Origin: Plasmopara viticola
Taxonomy: Eukaryota; Oomycota; Peronosporomycetes; Peronosporales; Peronosporaceae
Assembly (NCBI GenBank): GCA_001695595.3
Contig: MBPM02000051.1
Location: forward strand, 62,001 to 126,000
Reading direction: 5' to 3'
DNA: 64,000 nt
How positions within the stretch are numbered: position 1 is the first letter of the stretch; every line of letters starts with the position of its first letter. The notes below the pieces were generated by a model, which ran no database searches, was not told the DNA's origin, and was given only the letters and a program-made list of their open reading frames with translations. The translations under genes and the position numbers were made by a program. Below, in pieces: positions 42,420 through 54,625 of this stretch.

Positions 42420-45400
42420 GCCACGCATGGAGCAGCATAACAACCATTGTTGAATTTGTGGATAGACACCTTGGACGAGACGCCTTCGTAGCGGACATAG
42501 GTAGTTTCTCTACCGGATTTCCAAAACGCCCAGTGCATCTAATAGCTGAATACATTAAATCACTACCACTTTCTTAGTTCGAATAACTTTCTCGACAAAT
42601 GAGTAGTGACGTCGAAGTCTTGTCGTGTGCTTTACGGGCTCGTGTTGAAATGTTTTGTAAGAACGGAGCGAACTACAGTATACCGGTAGCCTTCAAAATT
42701 CTCAATCATTATACTCATCTCATCCGGACGCCATCCGGCACAAGTATTCTAGCCGTCATATCTTCGCGCAAACGCACCCGTGAGTGAAAGCCGTCGTACT
42801 GGTACATTACAGCTGACCAAAGCGTCTTCGTTTTGAAAAGCCTAACTATATCCAGTTTTATTCAAACACTTTTGGCAGCTAAGTAAGATGCCCCATGCCA
42901 AACCTTTAAGTACTTAACTCGAATCGGTACATTACCTGACGCATTCGTTTAAAGCGCCGGGGATAGCGAAGGATCAAGTCTTCTAACAGTCGACCAAATG
43001 CCGAACGTACGATGGTAGGAAAGCGCCACGCATGGAGCACGTTAAAGTGACATAACAGCCCTTGTTATTCTTGTTGATAGACACCTTGGCCGAGACGCCT
43101 TTGAAGCGGACATAGGTAGTTTCTTTACCGGATATACAAAACGCCCAGTGCATCTATTTGCTGAATACATTAAATTACTGCCACTTTCCTAGTTCGAACA
43201 ACTTTCTCGTCGAATCATTAGTGACGTCGAAGTCTTATCGTGTGCTTTGCGGGCTCGTGCTGGAATGCTTTGTAAGAATGGTGCGAACTACAGTATACCG
43301 GGATGCTTTAAAAGGCTCAATCATTATACTCATTTCATCCGGAAGCCATCGTTTCATCCGGACAAAGCCGTCATCTCTTCGCGGAAATGTATCCGTAAGT
43401 GAGAGCCGTCGTACTGGTACATTACTGCTGATTAAAGCGTCTTCTTATTAAAAAGGCCTAACTGTATTCAGGTTAACTAAAAACATTTTAGAGCAGCTAA
43501 GTCGGATGCCCTGAGCCAAGTTGTTATCTCTCTTTAAGTACTAGATTCGAATTGGTACATTGCCTGGCGCATTCGTTCGAAGCGCCACAGATAGCGAATG
43601 ATCAAATAATCTCGCAGTCGACATAATGCCGAACGTACGGTGCTAGGAAAGCGCCACGCATGGAGCAGCATGATAGCCCGTGTTGAATTTGTGAACAGGC
43701 ACCTTGGACGAGACGCCTTTGTAAAGGACATACGTAATTTTTTTACCGGACTTACAGGACGCCCAGTGCATCTAATTGCTGAATACATTAAATCACTACC
43801 ACTTTCTTAGTTCGAATAACTTTCTCGTCGAATGTGTAGTGACGTCGAAGTCTTGTCGTGTGCTTTACAGGCTCGTGTTGAAATGTTTTGTAAGAACGGA
43901 CCGAACTACAGTATACCGGTAGCCTTCAAAATTCTCAATCATTATACTCATCTCATCCGGACGCCATCCTTCATCCGGGCACAAGTATTCTAGCCGCCAT
44001 ATCTTTGCGCAAACGTACCCGTGAGTGAACGCCGTCGTACTGGTACATTACAGCTGACCAAAGCGTCTTCGTTTTGAAAAGCCTAACTATATCCAGTTTA
44101 ATTCAAACACTTTTGGCAGCTAAGTACGATGCCCCATGCCAAACCTTTAAGTACTTAACTCGAATCGATACATTACCTGACGCATTCGTTTAAAGCGCCG
44201 GGGATAGCGAAGAATCAAATCTTCTATCAGTCGACCAAATGCCGAACGTACGACATAACAGCCCTTGTCATTCTTGTTGATAGATACCTTGGCCGAGACG
44301 CCTTTGAAGCGGACATAGGTAGTTTCTTTACCGGATATACAAAACGCCCGGTGCATCTATTTGCTGAATACATTAAATCACTGCCACTTTCTTAGTTCGA
44401 ACAACTTTCTCGTCGAATCATTAGTGACGTCGAAGTCTTATCGTGTGCTTTGCGGGCTCGTGCTGGAATGCTTTGTAAGAACGGTGCGAGCTATAGAATA
44501 CCGGTAGCCTTCAAAAGTCTCAATGTTTATACTCATTCCATCCGGACACCATCCTCTCATCCGGGTACATTCTTTCTGGCCGTCATCTCTTCGCGGAACC
44601 GTATCCGTAAGTGAGAGCCGTCATACTGGTACAATACAGCTGATCAAAGCGTCTTCTTTTTTGGAACGCCTAACGATATCTAGTTTATTAAAAACAGCAG
44701 CTACGTACGATGCTCCATGCAAACTTCTTATCTCTTTTTATGTACTAAATTTGAATTGGTACATTGCCTGACGCATTCGTTCAACGCGCCACAGATAGCG
44801 AATGATCAAATAATCTCGCAGTCGACATATTGCCGAACGTACGATGCTAGGAAAGCGCCACGCATGGAGCAGCATAATAGCCCGTGTTGAATTTGTGGAC
44901 AGGCACCTTGGCCGAGACGCCTTTGTAAAGGACATACGTAATTTTTTTACCGGGCTTACACGACGCCCAGTGCATCTAGTTGCTGAATACATTAAATCAC
45001 TACCACTTTCTTAGTTCGAATAACTTTCTCGTCGAATGAGTAATGACGTCAAAGTCTTGTCGTGTGCTTTACGGGCTCGTGTTGAAATGTTTTGTAAGAA
45101 CGGAGCGAACTACAGTATACCGGTAGCCTTCAAAATTCTCAATCATTATACTCATCTCATCCGGACGCCATCCTTCATCCGGGCACAAGTATTCTAGCCG
45201 TCATATCTTCGCGCAAACGTACTCGTGAGTGAAGGCCGTCGTACTGGTACATTACAGCTGACCAAAGCGTCTTCGTTTTGAAAAGCCTAACTATATCCAG
45301 TTTAATTTAAACACTTTTGGCAGCTAAGTAAGATGCCCCATGCCAAACCTTTTAGTACTTAACTCGAATCGGTACATTATCTGACGCATTCGTTTAAAGC

Positions 45401-47420
45401 GCCGGGGATAGCGAAGGATCAAGTCTTCTAACAGTCGACCAGATGCCGAACGTACGATGGTAGGAAAGCGCCACGCATGGAGCACGTTAGAGTGACATAA
45501 CAGCCCTTGATATTCTTGTTGATAGACACCTTGGCCGAGACGCCTTTGAAGCGGACATAGGTAATGTCTTTACCGGATATACAAAACGCCCAGTGCATCT
45601 ATTTGCTGAATAAATTAAATCACTGCCACTTTCCTAGTTTGAACAACTTTCTCGTCGAATCATTAGTGACGTCGAAGTCTTATCGTGTGCTTTGCGGGCT
45701 CGTGCTGGAATGCTTTGTAAGAACGGTGCGAACTACAGTATACCGGGATGCTTTAAAAGTCTCAATCATTATACTCATTTCATCCGGAAGCCATCGTTTC
45801 ATCCGGACAAAGCCGTCATCTCTTCGCGGAAGTGTATCCGTAAGTTAGAGCCGTCGTACTGGTACACTACTGCTGATTAAAGCGTCTTCTTATTAAAAAT
45901 GCCTAACTGTACTCAGGTTTACTAAAAACATTTTAGAGCAGCTACGTCGGATGCCCTGAGCCAAGTTGTTATCTCTCTTTAAGTACAAGATTCGAATTGG
46001 TACATTGCCTGGCGCATTCGTTCGAAGCGCCACAGATAGCGAATGATCAAACAATCTCGCAGTCGACATAATGCCGAACGTACGATGCTAGGAAAGCGCC
46101 ACGCATGGAGCAGCATAATAGCCCTTGTTGAATTTGTGGACAGACACCTTGGCCGAGACGCCTTTGTAAAGGACATACGTAATTTTTTTTTACCGGACTT
46201 ACAGGACGCCCAGTGCATCTAATTGCTGAATACATTAAATCACTACCACTTTCTTAGTTCGAATAACTTTCTCGTCGAATGAGTTGTGACGTCGAAGTCT
46301 TGTCGTGTGCTTTACGGGCTCGTGTTGAAATGTTTTGTAAGAACGGACCGAACTACAGTATACCGGTAGCCTTCAAAATTCTCAATCATTATACTCATCT
46401 CATCCGGACGCCATCCTTCATCCGGGCACAAGTATTCTAGCCGCCATATCTTTGCGCAAACGTACCCGTGAGTGAACGCCGTCGTACTGGTACATTACAG
46501 CTGACCAAAGCGTCTTCGTTTTGAAAAGCCTAACTATATTCAGTTTAATTCAAACACTTTTGGCAGCTAAGTACGATGCCCCATGCCAAACCTTTAAGTA
46601 CTTAACTCGAATCGGTACATTACCTGACGCATTCGTTTAAAGCGCCGGGGATAGCGAAGGATCAAGTCTTCTAACAGTCGACCAAATGCCGAACGTACGA
46701 CATAACAGCCCTTGTTATTCTTGTTGATAGACACCTTGGCCGAGACGCCTCGAAGCGGACATAGGTAGTTTCTTTACCGGTTATACAAAACGCCCAGTGC
46801 ATCTATTTGCTGAATACATTAAATCACTGCCACTTTCTTAGTTCGAACAACTTTCTCGTCGAATCATTAGTGACGTCGAAGTCTTATCGTGTGCTTTGCG
46901 GGCTCGTGCTGGAATGCTTTGTAAGAACGGTGCGAACTACAGCATACCGGGATGCTTTAAAAGTCTCAATTATTATACTCATTTCATCCGGAAGCCATTG
47001 TCCCATCCGGACAAAGCCGTCATCTCTTCGCGGAAATGTATCCGTAAGTTAGAGCCGTCGTACTGGTACATTACTGCTGATCAAAGCGTCTTCTTATTAA
47101 AAAGGCCTAACTGTATTCAGGTTAACTAAAAACATTTTAGAGCAGCTAAGTCGGATGCCCTGAGCCAAGTTGTTATCTCTCTTTAAGTACAAGATTCGAA
47201 TTGGTACATTGCCTGGCGCATTCGTTCGAAGCGCCACAGATAGCGAATGATCAAACAATCTCGCAGTCGACATAATGCCGAGCGTACGATGCTAGGAAAG
47301 CGCCACGCATGGAGCAGCATAATAGCCCTTGTTGAATTTGTGGACAGACACCTTGGCCGAGACGCCTTTGTAAAGGACATACGTAATTTTTTTTACCGGA
47401 CTTGCAGGACGCCCAGTGCA
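42420..47420. repeat. Four-monomer higher-order repeat of satellite 1 (2,445 bp, two copies)
   Basis: Monomer spacings run 628, 613, 591, 613 and then 628, 615, 587. Equivalent monomers are 2,443-2,447 bp apart (42936/45381, 43564/46009, 44177/46624, 44768/47211). Shared variants follow the period: a missing GCGCCACGCATGGAGC block at 44250 and 46700, and GGATGCCCTGAGCC at 43505 and 45950 (and 47150). Confidence 0.85.
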
Positions 47421-49329
47421 TCTAATTGCTAAATACATTTAATCGCTACCAATTTTTTTAAAATCAATCAACTTTTTCGTCGAATCAATAGTGAGGTCAA
47501 AGTCTTATCGTGTGCTTTGCGGGCTCGTGTTGGAATGCTTTGTATGAACGGTGCGAGCTACAGAATAGCGGTAGCCTTCAAAAGTCTCAATGATTATACT
47601 CATTCCATCCGGACACCATCCTCTCATCCGGGCACATTCTTTCTGGCCGTCATCTCTTCGCGGAACCGTATCCGTAAGTGAGAGCCGTCATACTGGTACA
47701 ATACAGCTGATCAAAGCGTCTTCTTTTTTGAAGCGCCTAACGATATCTAGTCTATTAAAAACATTTTTCAAGCAGCTACGTACGATGCTCCATGCAAACT
47801 TCTTATCTCTTTTTATGTACTAAATTTGAATTGGTACATTGCCTGACGCATTCGTTCGAAGCGCCGGGGATAGCGAATGATTAAATCTTCTCGCAGTCGA
47901 CATATTGCCGAACGTACGATATTGGGAAAGCGCCACGCATGGAGCAGGTTCGAGTGGTATAATAGTCTTTGTTATACTTGTCGATAGACACCTTGGCCGA
48001 GACGCCTTTGTAGAGTACATAGGTAGTTTCTTTACCGGACTTACAGGACACCCAATGACTCTAATTGCTGAATACATTTTATCACTTCCAATTTATTTTA
48101 AATCGATCAACTTTCTTGTCGAATCATTAGTGACGTCAAAGGCTTATCGTGTGCTTTGCAGGCTCGTGTTGGAATGCTTTGTAAGAACGGTGCGTACTAC
48201 AGAATTCCGGTAGTCCTCAAAAGTCTCAATCATTATACTCATTTCATCCGGATGCCATCCTCCCATCCGGAGACAATCTTTCTGTCCGTCTTCTCTTCGC
48301 GCAACCGTATCCGTAAGTGAGAGCCGTCGTACTGATACAATACTGCTGATCGAAGCGTCTTGTTTTTAAAAATGCCTAACAATATCGAGGTTAGCTAAGA
48401 ACATTTATTAAGGAGCCAAGATCGATACCCCATGCGAACTTCTTATCGCTCTTCATGTACTAAATTCGAATTGGTACATTGCCTGACGCATTCATTTGAA
48501 GCGCCGGGGATAGCGAAGAATCAAATTTTCTCGCATTCGACCAAATGCCTAACGTACGTTGGTCGAGTATCCTTTGTAGAGGACATAGGTAGTTTCTTTA
48601 CCGAACTTACAGGACACCCTGTGCATCTAATTGCTGAATACATTTAATCACTACTAATTTTTAGTTTTATCAACTTAATCTTCGAATCATTATTAACGTC
48701 AACGTCTTATCGTGTGCTTTGCAGGCTCGTGTTGGATTGGTTCGTAAAAACGGTGCGAACTACAGTATATCGGTAGCCTTCAAAAGTCTCAATCATTATA
48801 CTCATTTTATCCATCCTCCCATCCGGGCACAATCTTTCTGGCCGTCCTCTCTTCGTGCAATCGTACCCATAAGTGAAAGCCGTCGTACTGGTTCAACACA
48901 ACGCGACTTCGTTTTAGACACGCCTAACTATATTTAGTTTAGCTAAAATCAATTATCAAGCAGCTAAGTACGATATCCCATGCCAAGTTGTTATCTCCCT
49001 CTAAGTGCTAAATTCGACTTGGTCCATTGCCTGATGCATTCGTTCGAGGCGCCAAGGATAGCGAAGGATCAAATCTCCTCACAGTCGACCAAAGGCCAAA
49101 CGTACAATGTTAGGATAGCGCCACGCATAGACCAGGTTCAAGTAGCATAATTGTCCTTGTTGTACTTGTCGATAGACACCTTGGCTGAGACGCCTTTGTA
49201 GAGGACATAGACAGTTTCTTTACCGGACTTACATGACACCCAGAGCATCTAATTGCTGAATACATTTAATCGCTACCAACTTATTTTAAAATCAATTAAT
49301 TTTCTCGTCGAATCAATAGTGACGACAAA

Positions 49330-52300
49330 GTCTTATCGTGTGCTTTGCGGGCTCGTGTTGGAATGCTGTGTTTGAACGGTGCGAACTACAGAATTCTGGT
49401 AGTCTCCTAAAGTTTCAATCATTATAGTCATTTCATCCGGATGCCATCCTCTCATCCGAACACAATCTTTCAGGCCGTCATCTCTTCGCGCAACCGTATC
49501 CGTAAGCGAGAGCCGTCGTACTAGTACAACACTGCTGATCAAAGCGACTTCTTTTCAAACACGCCTAACTATATTTAGTTAAACAAAAAACATTTTCAAG
49601 CAGCTGAGTACGATATCCCATGCCAAGTTGTTAATTTCCTTTAAGTACAAAATTCGACTTGGTACATTGCCTGACGCATTCGTTTGAAGTGCCAGGGATA
49701 GCGAAGGAACCTATCCTCTCGCAGTCGACCAAATGCAAAACTTACGATGTTAGGAAAGCGCCATGCAAGGAGCAGGTTCAATTGGCATGATAGTACTTGT
49801 TATACTTGTGGATAGACACCTTGGCCGAGGCGCCTTTGTAAAGGACATAGGTAATTTCTTTACCGAGGTTACAAGACACCTAATGCATCAAATTGCTGAA
49901 TACATTGAATTACTACCACTTTTTTAGTTCGATCAACTTTCTCGTCGAATCATTAGTGAGGTCAAAGTCTTATCGTGTGCTTTGCGGGCTCGTGTTGGAA
50001 TGCTTTGTTTGAACGGTGCGAATTACAGAATTCTGGTAGTCTTCAAAAGTTCCAATCATTATAGTCACTCTATCCGGACGCCATCCTCTCATCCGGACAC
50101 AATCTTTCTGGCCGTCACCTCTTTGCGCAATCGTATCCGGAAGTGAGAGCTATCGTATTGGCACATTTTTGCTGATCAAAGCGTCTTGTTTTCAAAAACG
50201 CCTAACGATATCGAGGTTAACTTAAAACACTTTTCAAGCAGCTAAGTACGATGTACTAAGTTCGAATTGGTACATTGCCTGACGCATTCCTTTGAAGCGC
50301 CGGGGATAGCGAAGAATCAAATCTTCTCGCATTCGACCAAATGCCTAACGTACGTTGGCCGAGACGATTTTGTAGAGGACATAGGTAGTTTCTTTGCCGA
50401 ACCTAAAGGACAACTAATTCATCTAATTGATGAACACATTCAATCGGTACCAATTTATTTTAAATCAATCAACTTTCTCGTCGAATCATTAGTGAGGTCA
50501 AAGTCTTATCGTTTGCTTTGCGGGCTCGTGTTAGAATGCTTTGTTTGATCGGTGCGAGCTACAGAATTCTGGTAGTCTTCAAAAGTTCCAATCATTATGG
50601 TCATTCTATCCGGACGCCATCCTCTCATCCGGACACAATCTTTCTGGCCGTCATCTCTTTGCGCAATCGTATCCGGAAGTGAGAGCCATCGATTGGCACA
50701 TTTTTGCTGATCAAAGCGTCTTTTTTTTAAAAACGCCTCACGATATCGAGGTTAACTTAAAACACTTTTCAAGCAGCTAAGTACAATATTCCATGCGAAC
50801 TTTTTATCTCTCTTTATGTACTAAGTTCGAATTGGTACATTACCTGACGCATTCGTTTGAAGCGCCGGGGATAGCGAAGAATCAAATCTTCTCGCATTCG
50901 ACCAAATGCCTAACGTACATTGGCCGAGACACCTTTGTAGAGGACATAGGTAGTTTCTTTACCGAACATAAAGGACACCTAATTCATCTGATTGATGAAC
51001 ACATTAAATCGGTACCAATTTATTTTAAATCAATCAACTTTCTCGTCGAATCATTAGTGAGGTCAAAGTCTTATCGTGTGCTTTGCGGGCTCGTGTTAGA
51101 ATGCTTTGTTTGAACGGTGCGAACTACAGAATTCTGGTAGTCTCCTAAAGTTTCAATCATTATAGTCATTCTGTCCGGACACCATCCTCTCATCCGAACA
51201 CAATCTTTCAGGCCGTCATCTCTTCGCGCAACCGTATCCGTAAGTGAGAGCCGTCGTACTAGTACAACACTGCTGATCAAAGCGACTTCTTTTCAAACAC
51301 GCCTAGCTATATTTAGTTTAACTAAAAACATTTTCAAGCAGCTGAGTACGATATCCCATGCCAAATTGTTATCTTCCTTTAAGTACTAAATTCGACTTGG
51401 TACATTGCCTGACGCATTCGTTTAAAGTGCCAGGGATAGCGAAGGAACCTATCTTCTCGCAGTCGACCAAATGCAAAACTTACGATGTTAGGAAAGCGCC
51501 ATGCAAGGAGCAGGTTCAATTGGCATGATAGTACTTGTTATACTTGTGGATAGACACCTTGGCCGAGGCGCCTTTGTAGAGGACATAGGTAATTTCTTTA
51601 CCGAGGTTACAGGACACCTAATGCATCAAATTGCTGAATACATTGAATTACTACCACTTTTTTAGTTCGATCAACTTTCTCGTCGAATCATTAGTGAGGT
51701 CAAAGTCTTATCGTGTGCTTTGCGGGCTCGTGTTGGAATGCTTTGTTTGAACGGTGCGAACTACAGAATTCTGGTAGTCTTCAAAAGTTCCAATCATTAT
51801 AGTCACTCTATCCGGACGCCATCCTCTCATCCGGACAAAATCTTTCTGGCCGTCATCTCTTTGCGCAATCGTATCCGGAAGTGAGAGCCATCGATTGGCA
51901 CATTTTTGCTGATCAAAGCGTCTTGTTTTCAAAAACGCCTAACGATATCGAGGTTAACTTAAAACACTTTTCAAGCAGCTAAGTACGATGTACTAAGTTC
52001 GAATTGGTACATTGCCTGACGCATTCCTTTGAAGCGCCGGGGATAGCGAAGAATCAAATCTTCTCGCATTCAACCAAATGCCTAACGTACGTTGGCCGAG
52101 ACGGTTTTGTAGAGGACATAGGTAATTTCTTTACCGAACCTAAAGGACAACTAATTCATCTAATTGATGAACACATTAAATCGGTACCAATTTATTTTAA
52201 ATCAATCAACTTTCTCGTCGAATCATTAGTGAGGTCAAAGTCTTATCGTGTGCTTTGCGGGCTCGTGTTAGAATGCTTTGTTTGAACGGTGCGAACTACA

Positions 52301-52860
52301 GAACTCTGGTAGTCTTCAAAAGTTTCAATCATTATAGTCATTCTGTCCGGACACCATCCTCTCATCCGAACACAATCTTTCTGGCCGTCATCTCTTCGCG
52401 CAACCGTATCCGTAAGTGAGAGCCGTCGTACCAGTACAACACTGCTGATCAAAGCGACTTCTTTTCAAACACGCCTAACTATATTTAGTTTAACTAAAAA
52501 CATTTTCAAGCAGCTGAGTACAATATCCCATGCCAAGTTGTTATCTCCCTTTAAGTACTAAATTCGACTTGGTACAATGCCTGACGCATTCGTTTAAAGT
52601 GCCAGGGATAGCGAAGGATCCTATCTTCTCGCAGTCGACCAAATGCAAAACTTCGATGTTAGGAAAGCGCCATGCAAGGAGCAGGTTCAATTGGCATGAT
52701 AGTTTTTGTTATGCTTGTCGATGGACACCTTGGCCGAGACGCCTTTGTAGAGGACATAGGTAATTTCTTTACCGAGGTTACAGGACACCTAATGCATCAA
52801 ATTGCTGAATACATTGAATTACTACCACTTTTTTAGTTCGATCAACTTTCTCGTCGAATC
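49330..52860. repeat. Two- and three-monomer higher-order repeats of satellite 1
   Basis: Spacings 608, 566, 564, 607, 565 give a 1,736-1,738-bp period (49671/51409, 50279/52016, 50845/52581). A variant block near 49333 recurs at 51071 and again after 1,172 bp at 52243. Confidence 0.78.
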
Positions 52861-54625
52861 ATTAGTGAGGTCAAAGTCTTATCGTGTGCTTTTCGGGCTC
52901 ATGTTGGAATGCTTTGTAAGAACGGTGCGAACTACAGTATACCGGTAGCCTCCAAAAGTCTCAATTATTATACTTATTTCTTCCGGACGCAATCCTCCCA
53001 TCCGGATATAATCTCTCTGGCCGTCATTTCTTCGCGCAATCGTGTCCGCAAGATAGAGCCGTCGTATTGGTACGATACTGCTGATCAAAGCGTCTTCTTT
53101 TTTGAAAACGCCTAACTATATCCAGGTTAACTTAAAACATTCATCAAGCAGCTAAGTACGTTGCCCCATGCAAACTTCTTAACTCTCTTTACGTAAGTAA
53201 TATTGAATCGGTACATTGCCTGACGCATTCGTTTAAAGCGCTGGGGAAAGCAAAGGATCAAATCCTCTCGCAGTCGACCAAATGCCAAACTTACCATGTC
53301 AGAAATTCCCACACATGAAGAAGCGACATAATAGTCCTTGTTATACTTGTCGATTGATATCTTGGCCGAGACGCCTTTGTAGAGGACATACGTAGTTCCT
53401 TTACCGGAGTTTTTAGAAAGCTCCGATCAACTTATTGCTGAATACATTTGACCACTAGCATTTTAGTCAAGATCGATCAATTCTCTCACCGAATCATTAG
53501 TGACGTCAGAGTCTTATCGTGTGCTTTGCAGGCTCGTGTTGGAATGCTTTGTAAGAACGTTGCAAACTACAGTATACCGGTAGCCTTCATTAGTTTCAAT
53601 CATTTAACTCACTTCATCCGGACGCCATCCTCCCATCCGGATACAATAAGTGAGAGCCGTCGTAATGGTACATTTGTGTTGATCAATGCGTCTTCTTTTT
53701 AAAATGCCAAACTATATCCAGTTTAACTAATAGCAGCTGAGCACGATACCCCATGCCAAGTTTCTATCTCCCGTTGTAAACTTAATCTAATTTGGTACAT
53801 TGCCTGACGTATTATTTGGTACATTGCCTGACGAAAGCGCCGAGGATAGCTAAGGATCAAATCTTCTCGCAGTCGACTAAATGCCAAACGTACGTTGGCC
53901 GAGACGCCTTCGTAGAGGACATAGGTAGTTTCCTGACCGAACTCACAAGACGCCCAGTGCATCTAATTGCTGCATACATTAAATCATTACCACGTTTTTA
54001 GTTCAAACAACTTTCTCGTCGAATCACTAGTGACATCAAAGTCTTATCGTTTGCTTTGCATGCTCGTGTTGTAATACATTTTAAGAACGGTGCTACAGTA
54101 TACCGGTAGCCTTAGAAAGTCTTAATCTTTTTAGTCATTTCATCCGGACGCCATCCTCTCATCTGGGAACAATCTTTCTGGCCGTCATCTCTTCGCGCAA
54201 ACGTATTCGTGAGTGAAAGCCGTCGTACTGGTACATTACTGATGATCAAAGCGTCTCTTTTAAAAATGCTTAACTATATTTAGTTTTATTAAAACACTTT
54301 TGGCAGCTTGGTACGATGCCCCATGCGAAGTTCTTATCTCTCTACAAGTACTAAATTCGAATTGGGTCATTGCCTGACGCATTCGTTTGAAGCGCTGGGA
54401 GTAGCAAAAAATCAAATCTTCTCGCAGTCGACCAAATGCCAAACGTACGATGTTAGAAAGCGCCACGCATGGAGCAGGTTCGAGTGGCATAATAGTCTTT
54501 GTTATACTTGTCAATGGACACCTTGGCTTAGACGCCTTTGTAGAAGACATAGGTAGTTTCTGTTCCGGACTTACAGGACGCCCAGTGAACCTAATTGCTG
54601 AATACATTTTATCACTACAATTTAT

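Larger units (their letters stand above)
37497..54625. repeat. Satellite 1: about 0.6-kb monomers, about 28 copies
   Basis: Recurring landmarks in each monomer are CTGACGCATTCGTT, GCGCCACGCATGGAGCAGG, ACACCTTGGCCGAGACGCC, CCCAGTGCATCTAATTGCTG, TTATCGTGTGCTTTGCGGGC, CTACAGTATACCGGTAGCC and CATCCGGACGCCATCCT. Using the first landmark, copies start near 38057, 38690, 39871, 40491, 41132, 41706, 42331, 42936, 43564, 44177, 44768, 45381, 46009, 46624, 47211, 47843, 48483, 49031, 49671, 50279, 50845, 51409, 52016, 52581, 53220, 53804 and 54373; spacing is 548-641 bp. Copies at 37.5-42 kb are more diverged. I saw no conserved reading frame, tRNA, 5S rRNA or snRNA in the monomer. Short open stretches recur only because the repeat recurs. 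Confidence 0.93.

Noticed and set aside
47940..47965. GGTTCGAGTGG in satellite 1 resembling a tRNA B box
   Set aside because: It is not conserved among monomers, has no A box at a proper distance and no cloverleaf.
37700..54600. Many open stretches of 60-110 codons in the 0.6-kb satellite, some repeated in several copies
   Set aside because: They recur only because the DNA repeats. Frames differ between monomers, they are broken by indels in neighbouring copies, and no domain is recognisable.
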